Source: an uncultured Eubacteriales bacterium (lineage in GTDB: Bacteria > Bacillota > Clostridia > Christensenellales > CAG-138). Taken from it: a DNA stretch of 14,481 bases. Each line of letters begins with the position of its first letter. Within the stretch, counting starts at the first letter, position 1. The notes beneath the pieces were generated by a model. The model ran no database searches, was not told where the DNA came from, and saw only the letters and a program-made list of their open reading frames with translations. Made by a program: the position numbers and the translations under genes. Where the stretch lies: assembly GCA_900542615.1 (NCBI GenBank), contig UQOG01000042.1, forward strand, positions 1-14,481, read 5' to 3'. Of this stretch, positions 1 through 5,614 are shown piece by piece.

Positions 1-44
1 GGAGCTATGAAAACCTCGAAAAAGTGGCGCAAGCCACTTTTTCG
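1..44. repeat. Dispersed hairpin repeat, copy 1
   Basis: The first 31 bases recur exactly, in inverted orientation, at 9589-9619. The core is a perfect 12-bp stem, CGAAAAAGTGGC (17-28) with GCCACTTTTTCG (33-44), closed by a GCAA tetraloop of the GNRA type. Because the stem has A-rich and T-rich ends it could terminate transcription in either direction. The short spacer after it (CAGCCTG, 46-52) leads straight into a second terminator hairpin, and the same order of parts is seen at the other copy. I read this as a repeated two-hairpin module, not a gene. Confidence 0.8.
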
Positions 45-52
45 ACAGCCTG

Positions 53-79
53 AAAAAAAGCCCCCTAGGGGCTTTTTTT
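53..79. terminator. Bidirectional rho-independent terminator
   Basis: A run of seven A (53-59), the stem GCCCC/GGGGC with loop CTA (60-72), and seven T (73-79). The symmetry lets it stop transcription from both sides: an unseen gene to the left, and the minus-strand genes ending with the DUF378 gene at 192. Confidence 0.85.
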
Positions 80-146
80 ATTGCCGGCAAGCCAGGGGAT
101 TCCCCGTCCTTTCGCGCCGGGCGGTACGGACCTGCGGAAAAGCGCC

Positions 147-176
147 GGGCCGGCTGGCTATTTCGCCTGCCGGCCC
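147..176 (-). terminator. GC-rich hairpin just downstream of the DUF378 gene
   Basis: An 8-bp perfect stem, GGGCCGGC (147-154) with GCCGGCCC (169-176), and a 14-base loop. Read on the minus strand it starts 15 bases after the DUF378 stop codon and is followed by GGCGC and TTTT, so the U-tract is weak. It may be an inefficient terminator or a 3'-end stabiliser; the strong terminator is at 53-79. Confidence 0.4.
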
Positions 177-191
177 CGTGGAATGGCCAGG

Positions 192-395
192 TTATTCTTC
201 ATGCTTAATGTGGTCCCGCCGGAACAAAAGGGTAATGCCCCAAAGTCCCGCAAGGCCCACGACCGTATATAGGATGCGGGATATGGTGCTGCCCATGCCG
301 CCGAAAATGGCTGCGATCAGATCGAACTGGAACAGGCCGATCATGCCCCAATTTAGGGCTCCAACAATTACGAGAATCAATGCAAGCGTATCCAT
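192..395 (-). CDS. DUF378 family small membrane protein
   Basis: A 67-residue protein with two hydrophobic segments (about 3-33 and 40-58) and a short charged, His-containing tail. The GALNWG motif at 12-17, followed by a Gly-rich hydrophobic stretch, is the hallmark of the DUF378 family, small two-helix inner-membrane proteins of unknown function. The start ATG at 395 follows AAAGGAG at good spacing, and the length is normal for the family. It is the last gene of the leftward series, 89 bases after the preceding gene. That gap holds an 11-bp inverted repeat that includes this start codon, so translation may be controlled by RNA structure. The family call is firm; the function is unknown. Confidence 0.9.
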   Translation of the reverse strand: MDTLALILVIVGALNWGMIGLFQFDLIAAIFGGMGSTISRILYTVVGLAGLWGITLLFRRDHIKHEE

Positions 396-452
396 AGGAA
401 AACTCCTTTTCTAAGATGCTCCTAGCATTTCCCTCCGGAAGCCTATGGATAC
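388..452 (-). promoter_or_regulatory. Leader hairpin covering the DUF378 start codon
   Basis: GTATCCATAGG (388-398) and CCTATGGATAC (442-452) are perfect 11-bp inverted repeats. In the minus-strand transcript the downstream arm contains the AUG and the first codons of the DUF378 gene, and the ribosome site lies in the 43-base loop. Inside the loop a second stem, ATGCT/AGCAT (416-428), and a third, TTCC/GGAA (429-440), can form. If formed, the outer stem would hide the start codon. The repeat is directly visible; a regulatory role is inference. Confidence 0.5.
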
Positions 453-484
453 ATGGAAAATTTTTCTGTGCGTTTGGCAGCCCC

Positions 485-772
485 TTATCCCCGGGGCTTG
501 GGCGCCTGGTTGTCCGGAATGGCCTCGATCTCCAGCCGGTCAAAGGCGATGGGCTCCATAAAATCCTCGGCCTTAAATATCGCCCTGCTGAACCGGTCAA
601 TATCCTGCAGATGCTTTTGCAGGATCACCGGCCTGGCAAGGTCCAGGGCATGGCAGGCCTCCCCGATCAGCCCGGGCCAATCCTCCACCTGCTCCCGCTT
701 CTGATAGGCCGTTTGCAGGGTGCATTCCCCGATGATCCGGTGGCCCTTTCGCATGGTGGCCCATATCCTCAT
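485..772 (-). CDS. Conserved clostridial protein of unknown function
   Basis: A 95-residue soluble protein without signal peptide, membrane segment or obvious catalytic motif. Its N-terminus (MRIW, then a basic stretch), central Asp-Leu-x-x-Pro-Val region (44-49) and C-terminal Phe-Asp-x-Leu-Glu-Ile segment (77-82) resemble a small protein I remember as widespread in Clostridia (N-terminus MRIWGK, C-terminus near FDYLEIQ). I know of no assigned function. The start ATG (770-772) overlaps the stop of the upstream zinc-ribbon gene in an ATGA arrangement, which implies translational coupling. The open frame extends further upstream, but that part is a GC-rich shadow of the zinc-ribbon gene. The last residues (PDNQAPKPRG) are probably disordered. 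Confidence 0.8.
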   Translation of the reverse strand: MRIWATMRKGHRIIGECTLQTAYQKREQVEDWPGLIGEACHALDLARPVILQKHLQDIDRFSRAIFKAEDFMEPIAFDRLEIEAIPDNQAPKPRG

Positions 773-1017
773 AGCATCCGCCTCCAATCCCGGGGATATC
801 CTTCCTCGTCCCCAAGCGCCGCCTCCACCCCGGGATCCGGCTCCTCCTGGGGCAAAACGGAAAACCGGTCCCGCAGGGCGGCTACGTCCAGGGGGCCGGA
901 GACGCTGCCCATGCAGTCCCTGCAAACATTGCCGCAGGCCGGGCAGCAGCAGCCGCTCTCCAAGCCCCGCTCCCGCTGCACCATATAGGCGCCGCACGCT
1001 TTACAGCTGCATCGCAT
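769..1017 (-). CDS. Small Cys-rich zinc-ribbon protein
   Basis: An 82-residue protein whose first 36 residues contain eight cysteines, among them CxxC pairs at 5/8, 25/28 and 32/35 (CKAC, CPAC, CRDC). This is a zinc-ribbon-like layout. The remainder is acidic and Pro-rich with no recognisable domain. The start at 1017 has a strong GGAGG site that overlaps the stop codon of the upstream lipoprotein gene (11 bases separate the two genes), and its own stop overlaps the start of the next gene by ATGA. The three genes are therefore almost certainly one operon. The open frame extends upstream to 1182, but that Gly/Arg-rich extension is antisense-like noise across the lipoprotein tail. Function unknown; a regulatory or metal-binding role is a guess. 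Confidence 0.75.
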   Translation of the reverse strand: MRCSCKACGAYMVQRERGLESGCCCPACGNVCRDCMGSVSGPLDVAALRDRFSVLPQEEPDPGVEAALGDEEGYPRDWRRML

Positions 1018-1028
1018 AACCTCGCCTC

Positions 1029-1991
1029 CTACCTTTCGTCCGTTTCCACTGCCGGTTCCATGGGGCGCTCCCCCTGGGCCGCCTCCGCCTCTTCCGAGGC
1101 AGGGGCTTCCTCTGCCGCCGCCTCTTCCGCCGGGGCCTCCGCCACGGCCGTCCCATCCCCCTCCACCGTGATGGGGATCCATTCCTCCGCCGGAGGTTCC
1201 GCCGCCGCAGCGCTTTCCGCCCCCGGGGCTTCCGCCCAGCCGTTGGCTTCGCTCTCAAGCTCCACCTTTTTCAGGGGGCTGTCCGCCGGGATAAAATCGG
1301 AAAGCTGGGAGATGGGGATGGCAAACTCCGGCGCGCCGGCGGACCAGGTGGCGATCTCATATAGCTCGTACGCCAGCACCAATTCATCCTGGGTGATGTA
1401 AAATTTCTGATCGTCCCCAATGGGCATTACGTCGTTCAGCAGGGTAATGCCCCGGGCCTCCGCCTGGGCCATGACGATATCCGGCATAATCCCCCGCCAG
1501 CGGGTATCGTCCCGGTCTAACAGATCGCCTACGCCGCATAGCCGGCCCGTGGCTACATCAAAGGTAAAGAACAGCGTCTTGAGCAATTCATTCCCGTCCC
1601 CATAGAGGTCGTATAGCTCCATACGCAGGGAAAACAGGCCGTTTCGATTGTATTCGATGCGGTACTGGGTAAAAATGGCCGTGCATACCGATTCCGCCCG
1701 CTGGGCGGTGATGTCGCAGATGGACTGGTTGATCTCCTCCCCATGGGCGCAATAGAGCACCTTGGGATATACGATATAGCCGTCGCCGCAGCTCTCCACC
1801 GCCCGGATGATGGTCAACGGCGCCACCCCGTCATCCGGCCCGGGGGTGGGGGTATTGGCCTGCAGGTCGTCTAAAAGGAACTGTTCCTGCTCCGTCTCGT
1901 CCAGGGTAATGGATACCGTGGCTGGCGCGCTGCAGGCGCAGCACAGCGCCCCCGCGCCAAGGGCAAGGGCGGTCAATAGAAATTGCCGCAT
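1029..1991 (-). CDS. Lipoprotein with DUF4163/DUF3298-like domain
   Basis: A 320-residue predicted lipoprotein. Residues 1-19 form a signal peptide and C20 is the likely lipidated cysteine (LCCAC). Residues about 63-180 resemble DUF4163. Residues about 195-235 resemble DUF3298, with the tell-tale YEIATWSAGAPEFAIPIS stretch at 211-228. This fold occurs in the extracellular parts of RsiV anti-sigma factors and of the deacetylase PdaC, but here there is no deacetylase domain and no transmembrane anti-sigma module. Residues 250-320 are a low-complexity Ala/Glu/Pro tail. The start at 1991 was chosen because it has a perfect AAAGGAGG site and lies downstream of a promoter; the in-frame ATG at 2030 lies upstream of that -10 box. 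First gene of a three-gene operon. Confidence 0.8.
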   Translation of the reverse strand: MRQFLLTALALGAGALCCACSAPATVSITLDETEQEQFLLDDLQANTPTPGPDDGVAPLTIIRAVESCGDGYIVYPKVLYCAHGEEINQSICDITAQRAESVCTAIFTQYRIEYNRNGLFSLRMELYDLYGDGNELLKTLFFTFDVATGRLCGVGDLLDRDDTRWRGIMPDIVMAQAEARGITLLNDVMPIGDDQKFYITQDELVLAYELYEIATWSAGAPEFAIPISQLSDFIPADSPLKKVELESEANGWAEAPGAESAAAAEPPAEEWIPITVEGDGTAVAEAPAEEAAAEEAPASEEAEAAQGERPMEPAVETDER

Positions 1992-2020
1992 GGCAGGACC
2001 TCCTTTCTCACCATAGGCAA

Positions 2021-2029
2021 AGTATAGCA
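2021..2029 (-). promoter_or_regulatory. Extended -10 promoter for the lipoprotein operon
   Basis: On the minus strand this reads TGCTATACT: a consensus-like -10 (TATACT, 2021-2026) with the TG of an extended -10 (2028-2029). A weak -35 (TACACA) lies about 18 bases further upstream. It sits in the 64-base gap between the ThiI stop and the lipoprotein start, so the lipoprotein operon need not depend on thiI transcription. Confidence 0.6.
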
Positions 2030-2055
2030 CGACCAGCCGGGCGCTGTGTATGAAT

Positions 2056-3237
2056 TTAGCGTGAATTCACCAGGAGGGTCTCCGTATCCGCCATGGCCTG
2101 CTGGATCATCTGCGTCCAATCCACCAGCGCCTCGCTTTCCCGGAGCTTTTGCACCGTGGGCTTGGTGACCGGATGCTGGGGCACGAATACGGTGCAGCAA
2201 TCCTCATAGGGCAGGATGGAGGTCTCGAAGGTATCGATCCTTTTGGCGATGGCGATGATCTCCTCCTTATCAAAGCCGATCAGGGGCCGGAATACCGGCA
2301 TGGATACCGCGTCGTCGGTGACGCAGAGGCTCTCGATGGTCTGGCTGGCCACCTGCCCCAAAGCTTCGCCGGTGATCAACGCCCGGCCGCCGTCCTGCTT
2401 GGCCCAGGCCTCGGCAATGCGCATCATCAGCCGCCGCATCAGGACCGTGGTCTCCTTTGGGGGGCATTGCTCGTAGATGGTGAGCTGGATCTGGGTAAAG
2501 GGCACGAGATGCAGCTGGATCGGCCCCGCATAGCGGGCGATGATCCGGGTAAGATCCACCACCTTATCCCTGGCCCGCTCGCTGGTATACGGGTAGCTAT
2601 AAAAATGCACCGCGGTCAGTTCCAAGCCTCGCTTGGCCATCAAAAAGCCGGCTACCGGGCTATCGATGCCCCCGGAGATCAGCAGGGTGGCCCGGCCGGC
2701 GGTGCCGGTAGGCATCCCGTTGGGGCCGGGGATCTCCTCGGTATACAGGAAGGCCTTCTCCCGAACCTCCACCCAGACCTGCATCTGGGGCTTGTGTACG
2801 TCCACCCCCAGCCCGGGATACGCCTCCAGAATGGCATGGCCCAGCTCCCGGTTGACGGTCTCGCTATTCATGGGGAATTTCTTATCCGCCCGGCGGCAGA
2901 AGCACTTGAAGGTGGCAATGCCCGGCTGGCGCTCCAGCGTCCTGCCCACCAGGGCCAGGGCCGCCGCCTCGATGGCCTCGTACGTCTTTTCCACGGCCAC
3001 GGCAGGGCTGATCCCATGGATGCCGAAAACCCGGCTGAGCCTATCCACCGCCTCGTCCCGCTTTTCTTCGCTGACGCCGAACACATAGATGCGGCCCTGA
3101 TCCTGCCGCACCTTGATGGGCAGGGATAGATCCCGCAGGGCGTTCTTAATGCCCTGGATGAGCTTCTGTTCAAAAAACGGACGGTTCAACCCCTTTAGAT
3201 GGATCTCCCCATAGCGTACCAGCAATACCTGTTCCAT
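2056..3237 (-). CDS. thiI: tRNA 4-thiouridine synthase ThiI
   Basis: A 393-residue ThiI of the short type, without the C-terminal rhodanese domain found in E. coli. It uses ATP to activate uridine 8 of tRNA and inserts sulfur from a cysteine desulfurase persulfide; in some organisms it also supplies sulfur for thiamine. The N-terminus (VRYGEIHLKG, 8-17) is typical, followed by a ferredoxin-like region and THUMP domain (to about 165) and the PP-loop SGGIDSP at 188-194. The AANH-type ATPase domain continues to about 350, including the GEALGQVASQT stretch (290-300). Length and domain order match Bacillus-type ThiI. The start at 3237 has AAAGGGG upstream. The cysteine desulfurase gene lies directly upstream on the same strand, the pairing usual in Firmicutes. 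Confidence 0.95.
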   Translation of the reverse strand: MEQVLLVRYGEIHLKGLNRPFFEQKLIQGIKNALRDLSLPIKVRQDQGRIYVFGVSEEKRDEAVDRLSRVFGIHGISPAVAVEKTYEAIEAAALALVGRTLERQPGIATFKCFCRRADKKFPMNSETVNRELGHAILEAYPGLGVDVHKPQMQVWVEVREKAFLYTEEIPGPNGMPTGTAGRATLLISGGIDSPVAGFLMAKRGLELTAVHFYSYPYTSERARDKVVDLTRIIARYAGPIQLHLVPFTQIQLTIYEQCPPKETTVLMRRLMMRIAEAWAKQDGGRALITGEALGQVASQTIESLCVTDDAVSMPVFRPLIGFDKEEIIAIAKRIDTFETSILPYEDCCTVFVPQHPVTKPTVQKLRESEALVDWTQMIQQAMADTETLLVNSR

Positions 3238-3269
3238 ACATTCCCCTTTGTTTCTTTCGTAATGGTTTT

Positions 3270-3300
3270 ATTGTATCCCGCGCCCCTTTCGGCCTGTCCA
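3270..3300 (-). promoter_or_regulatory. Candidate promoter for thiI
   Basis: On the minus strand TACAAT (3270-3275) lies 33 bases before the thiI start codon, with TGGACA (3295-3300) as a possible -35. The spacing of 19 is longer than ideal, so the call is tentative. Confidence 0.35.
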
Positions 3301-3360
3301 AAAAGAAGGGGCCTAACTGCGATCGTTGCCCGCCCTTAAAGCGGCCTTTAGGAAAACGGG

Positions 3361-3377
3361 GCGGGGGGAACCCCCGC
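3361..3377 (-). terminator. GC-rich hairpin between nifS and thiI
   Basis: A 7-bp stem, GCGGGGG (3361-3367) with CCCCCGC (3371-3377), and a 3-base loop. It begins about 20 bases after the desulfurase stop. On the minus strand it is followed by CCCG and only four T, so it would be a weak terminator or a processing barrier. A smaller stem, TAAAG/CTTTA, sits near 3338-3351. Confidence 0.35.
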
Positions 3378-3395
3378 CGCCGGGTCTTTGATGGG

Positions 3396-4535
3396 TCAAC
3401 GCCTGCGGAAGCGGCGCAGCATAGGCAATAGGCCTTCGATGGACTCCGCCACCTGATCCATTTCCGCCAGGGTGTTCTCGTGGCTAAAGCTGAAGCGGAT
3501 GGCTCCCTCCTGTCTCTCTCCCACCACCCCCATGGCGTTGAGGATCCGGTTCTTGCCCTTTTTGTGGGCGCTGCAGGCGGAGCCTGTGGACACATAGATG
3601 CCCTTATCCTCCAAAGCGTGGAGCAGCACCTCGCCCCCCACCCCCAAGAAGGAAAGGTTCAGGATATGGGGCGCCGCCGCCGCCAGATCCGGGCCGTTAT
3701 AGACCACGTCCGGCAGCCGGGTGAGGGCCGCGTACAGCCGCTGCTTGCACTGGAGCATTTGCTGCCGGTACTGCATGGCGTTTTGCATGTAATCCAGGGC
3801 CGCCGTCTCCATGCCCAGGATGCCCGGGGTATTGGAGGTGCCGCTGCGCACGCCTTTTTCCTGGCCGCCGCCCAGCTGGCCGCCGGCAAACCGAATCCCT
3901 TTTCGCGCATACAGGGCGCCCACCCCCTTGGGGGCGTGGAACTTGTGGCCGCTAATGGAATACAGATCGCAATCCTTGGCGCTGAAGGGCACCTTCAGAT
4001 ACCCCTGCACCCCGTCCACGTGAAGCAGGGCGCCGGGGGCTTTGGCCCGCATAAGCCGCCGGATGGACGGGATATCGTTGATGGCCCCCACCTCGTTGTT
4101 CACCTGCATGATGGACACCAGCAGGGTATCCGGGGTCAGGAGCTTTTCCAGGCCGTTCAGGTCGATGCAGCCCTGTCCGTCCACCCAGGCAATCTGCATA
4201 TCATATTGCCTGGCCAGCTTTTGAAAGGGTTCGAATACGGAGGGATGCTCCGTCGCCCCCACGATGATCCGGCCCCGGCCGCGGACCGGTTCCAATGCGC
4301 CAAAGATGGCCATGTTGTTGCTTTCCGTGCCGCCGCTGGTAAAGTATAGCTCCTCTGCGCCGGCGCCGATGGCGCTGGCCAGGGTGGTACGGGCCGCGTT
4401 CATGGCCCGCTCCATGGCCACCGCCGGGGAATAGGCGGCCGCCGGGTTGAAATATGTCTCTGTCATAGCCTCCATGGCCCGCTGGGCTGCCTGGGGCAGG
4501 GTGCGGGTGGTGGCGCTGTTATCCAAATATATCAT
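3396..4535 (-). CDS. nifS: Cysteine desulfurase (NifS/IscS type)
   Basis: A 379-residue PLP enzyme that removes sulfur from cysteine as an enzyme-bound persulfide. Visible landmarks are the N-terminal YLDNSATT (3-10), the cofactor-contacting TESNN (70-74), the EHPSV histidine at 96, HVDGVQ (172-177), the Schiff-base lysine in SGHKFH (K198) and the catalytic cysteine C321 in STGSACS. The Cys loop matches the NifS/IscS class. The start at 4535 has a GGAGATGAG ribosome site; the open frame upstream to 4835 is antisense noise over the ATPase gene. It precedes thiI with a 158-base gap, so it most likely serves as the dedicated sulfur donor to ThiI, as the NifZ-ThiI pair does in Bacillus. No Fe-S scaffold gene is adjacent. 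Confidence 0.93.
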   Translation of the reverse strand: MIYLDNSATTRTLPQAAQRAMEAMTETYFNPAAAYSPAVAMERAMNAARTTLASAIGAGAEELYFTSGGTESNNMAIFGALEPVRGRGRIIVGATEHPSVFEPFQKLARQYDMQIAWVDGQGCIDLNGLEKLLTPDTLLVSIMQVNNEVGAINDIPSIRRLMRAKAPGALLHVDGVQGYLKVPFSAKDCDLYSISGHKFHAPKGVGALYARKGIRFAGGQLGGGQEKGVRSGTSNTPGILGMETAALDYMQNAMQYRQQMLQCKQRLYAALTRLPDVVYNGPDLAAAAPHILNLSFLGVGGEVLLHALEDKGIYVSTGSACSAHKKGKNRILNAMGVVGERQEGAIRFSFSHENTLAEMDQVAESIEGLLPMLRRFRRR

Positions 4536-4621
4536 ACGCTCATCTCCAAGTTTGAATTCGGGCGGCCAGGCTGTCCCGGCATACGCCCTATTCATATATA
4601 TGTTACACACGCCGGCTGCGG

Positions 4622-5359
4622 TTACCCATCTTCCAGCAGCCGCTTGAGCATCCCATCCGAATCCATAAGGAACCGCAACGTGAGCTGGTAATGCTCCGTA
4701 TCCTTGTAGGCCACCCGGCGGATGCCGCCGCCATCCAGCTGGTAGATCAACCCCCCGGAATAGGACATGAGAATGGGGGAGTGGGTGGCCACCAGCACCT
4801 GGGAGCCCTGCTGCACCAGCCCGTGGATGGCGCACAAAAGGGCCATTTGCCGGGAGGGGGAAAGGGCCGCCTCCGGCTCGTCGAACAGATACAGGCCATG
4901 CCCCCGCAGCCGGTGCAGCACCAGGGACAAAAAACTCTCCCCGTGGGACTGTTCATGCAGGGACTTGCCCCCGTAGCTATAGCGGAGCAGCCCATCGTCA
5001 TCCGCCTCGTCGATGGCGGTGGCCATGTTATAGAAGCTCTCCGCCCGAAGGAAATAGCCATCCTGGGGCCTATAAGGCTCCCGCACCAGGCGAATGTGCC
5101 GGAACAGCCCGGAATGGGTATCCCTGGAAGAAAACCGCAGGCCCAGGGACCCGCCCTCCGGATTGAACCCAGCGGCAATGGCGATGGCCTCCAGCAGGGT
5201 GGATTTCCCCATGCCGTTCTCCCCTACGAAAAAGGTCACAGGCGCCTTGGAAAGGTCCAGCCCCTGGGCAAGCCCGGGGCATATGGCAGGGATGGCGGCA
5301 AGATACCGGTCGTCCCCTGCAAACTCCGTATCCAATAATTCGATCCGCCGCAAGAACAA
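4622..5359 (-). CDS. AAA/ABC-type ATPase (COG3910-like)
   Basis: A 245-residue single-domain ATPase if translated from the TTG at 5359. Walker A is GENGMGKST (46-54), the ABC-like signature is SHGES (138-142), Walker B is LYLFDEPE (156-163) and the switch histidine is in ATHSP (191-195). The Phe-Leu-Arg-Ala-Glu-Ser-Phe (103-109) and Tyr-Gly-Gly-Lys-Ser-Leu-His-Glu-Gln-Ser-His-Gly (129-140) stretches are typical of COG3910 predicted ATPases. These resemble RecF/SMC-type heads; their biological role is unknown. The TTG start was chosen because it has a GGAGG site ten bases upstream and lies downstream of a good promoter. The ATG at 5521 is upstream of that promoter and cannot be used with it. 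The gene diverges from mcsA. Confidence 0.85.
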   Translation of the reverse strand: MFLRRIELLDTEFAGDDRYLAAIPAICPGLAQGLDLSKAPVTFFVGENGMGKSTLLEAIAIAAGFNPEGGSLGLRFSSRDTHSGLFRHIRLVREPYRPQDGYFLRAESFYNMATAIDEADDDGLLRYSYGGKSLHEQSHGESFLSLVLHRLRGHGLYLFDEPEAALSPSRQMALLCAIHGLVQQGSQVLVATHSPILMSYSGGLIYQLDGGGIRRVAYKDTEHYQLTLRFLMDSDGMLKRLLEDG

Positions 5360-5393
5360 ATGCCGCGCCCCTCCCTTCCCTTTACCATTTGAC

Positions 5394-5423
5394 AGTATAT
5401 CACGTTTCCCGCCGGCGGTACAA
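5394..5423 (-). promoter_or_regulatory. Promoter of the AAA ATPase gene
   Basis: On the minus strand: -35 TTGTAC (5418-5423), an 18-base spacer and -10 TATACT (5394-5399). The predicted start of transcription, near 5387, leaves a leader of about 28 bases before the TTG start at 5359. This promoter settles the choice of start codon. Confidence 0.65.
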
Positions 5424-5506
5424 GGGCGGTTAAGCAGCCTGGGCAAATCGAAACCAATCGTTACGCTTTTTTTCACCTTTTTAACATAGAATAGTCTTGA
5501 CAGGTG

Positions 5507-5515
5507 TGCTACAAT
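5507..5515 (+). promoter_or_regulatory. Extended -10 promoter of the mcsA-mcsB-clpC operon
   Basis: TGCTACAAT: an extended -10 (TG at 5507-5508, TACAAT at 5510-5515). The perfect TTGACA at 5497-5502 is only seven bases away and cannot be its -35. Transcription would begin near 5522, giving a leader of about 93 bases. I found no match to the CtsR tandem-repeat operator (GGTCAAA-like heptads) or to a CIRCE element here. Confidence 0.5.
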
Positions 5516-5523
5516 CAACATGA

Positions 5524-5567
5524 AAGCGGCGATCCGCGTGAGAACCGGCTGGATTGCGCGGCCGCTT
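5524..5567 (+). promoter_or_regulatory. Stem-loop in the mcsA leader
   Basis: AAGCGGC (5524-5530) pairs with GCCGCTT (5561-5567). An inner stem, GATCC (5531-5535) with GGATT (5551-5555), stacks directly on one side. The structure lies at the predicted 5' end of the operon transcript, well before the ribosome site at about 5600. Its role is unknown; transcript stability or stress-dependent control are possibilities. Confidence 0.35.
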
Positions 5568-5614
5568 CCTCCGCCTGTTGCGCTTTCTTTTCAAATAGAA
5601 GGAGGGGAATCCTT

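Noticed and set aside
7..414. 135-codon open frame beginning MKTSKKWR at the left edge
   Set aside because: It reads through two terminator hairpins and antisense across the DUF378 gene. The same MKTSKKWR start appears on the minus strand at 9613 only because the hairpin repeat is copied there.
2149..3129. 326-codon plus-strand open frame over thiI
   Set aside because: Antisense to a clear thiI gene; Gly/His/Leu-rich shadow without family features.
3480..4349. 289-codon plus-strand open frame over the cysteine desulfurase gene
   Set aside because: Antisense to an intact desulfurase with all catalytic residues; shadow composition.
4593..4602. CATATATATG palindrome before the cysteine desulfurase gene as a promoter or operator
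   Set aside because: No -35 at a suitable distance and the palindrome is low-complexity; the evidence is too weak for a feature.
5497..5515. TTGACA next to TACAAT as a standard sigma-A promoter
   Set aside because: The spacing is only seven bases, so the two boxes cannot act as a pair; the extended -10 is the better explanation.
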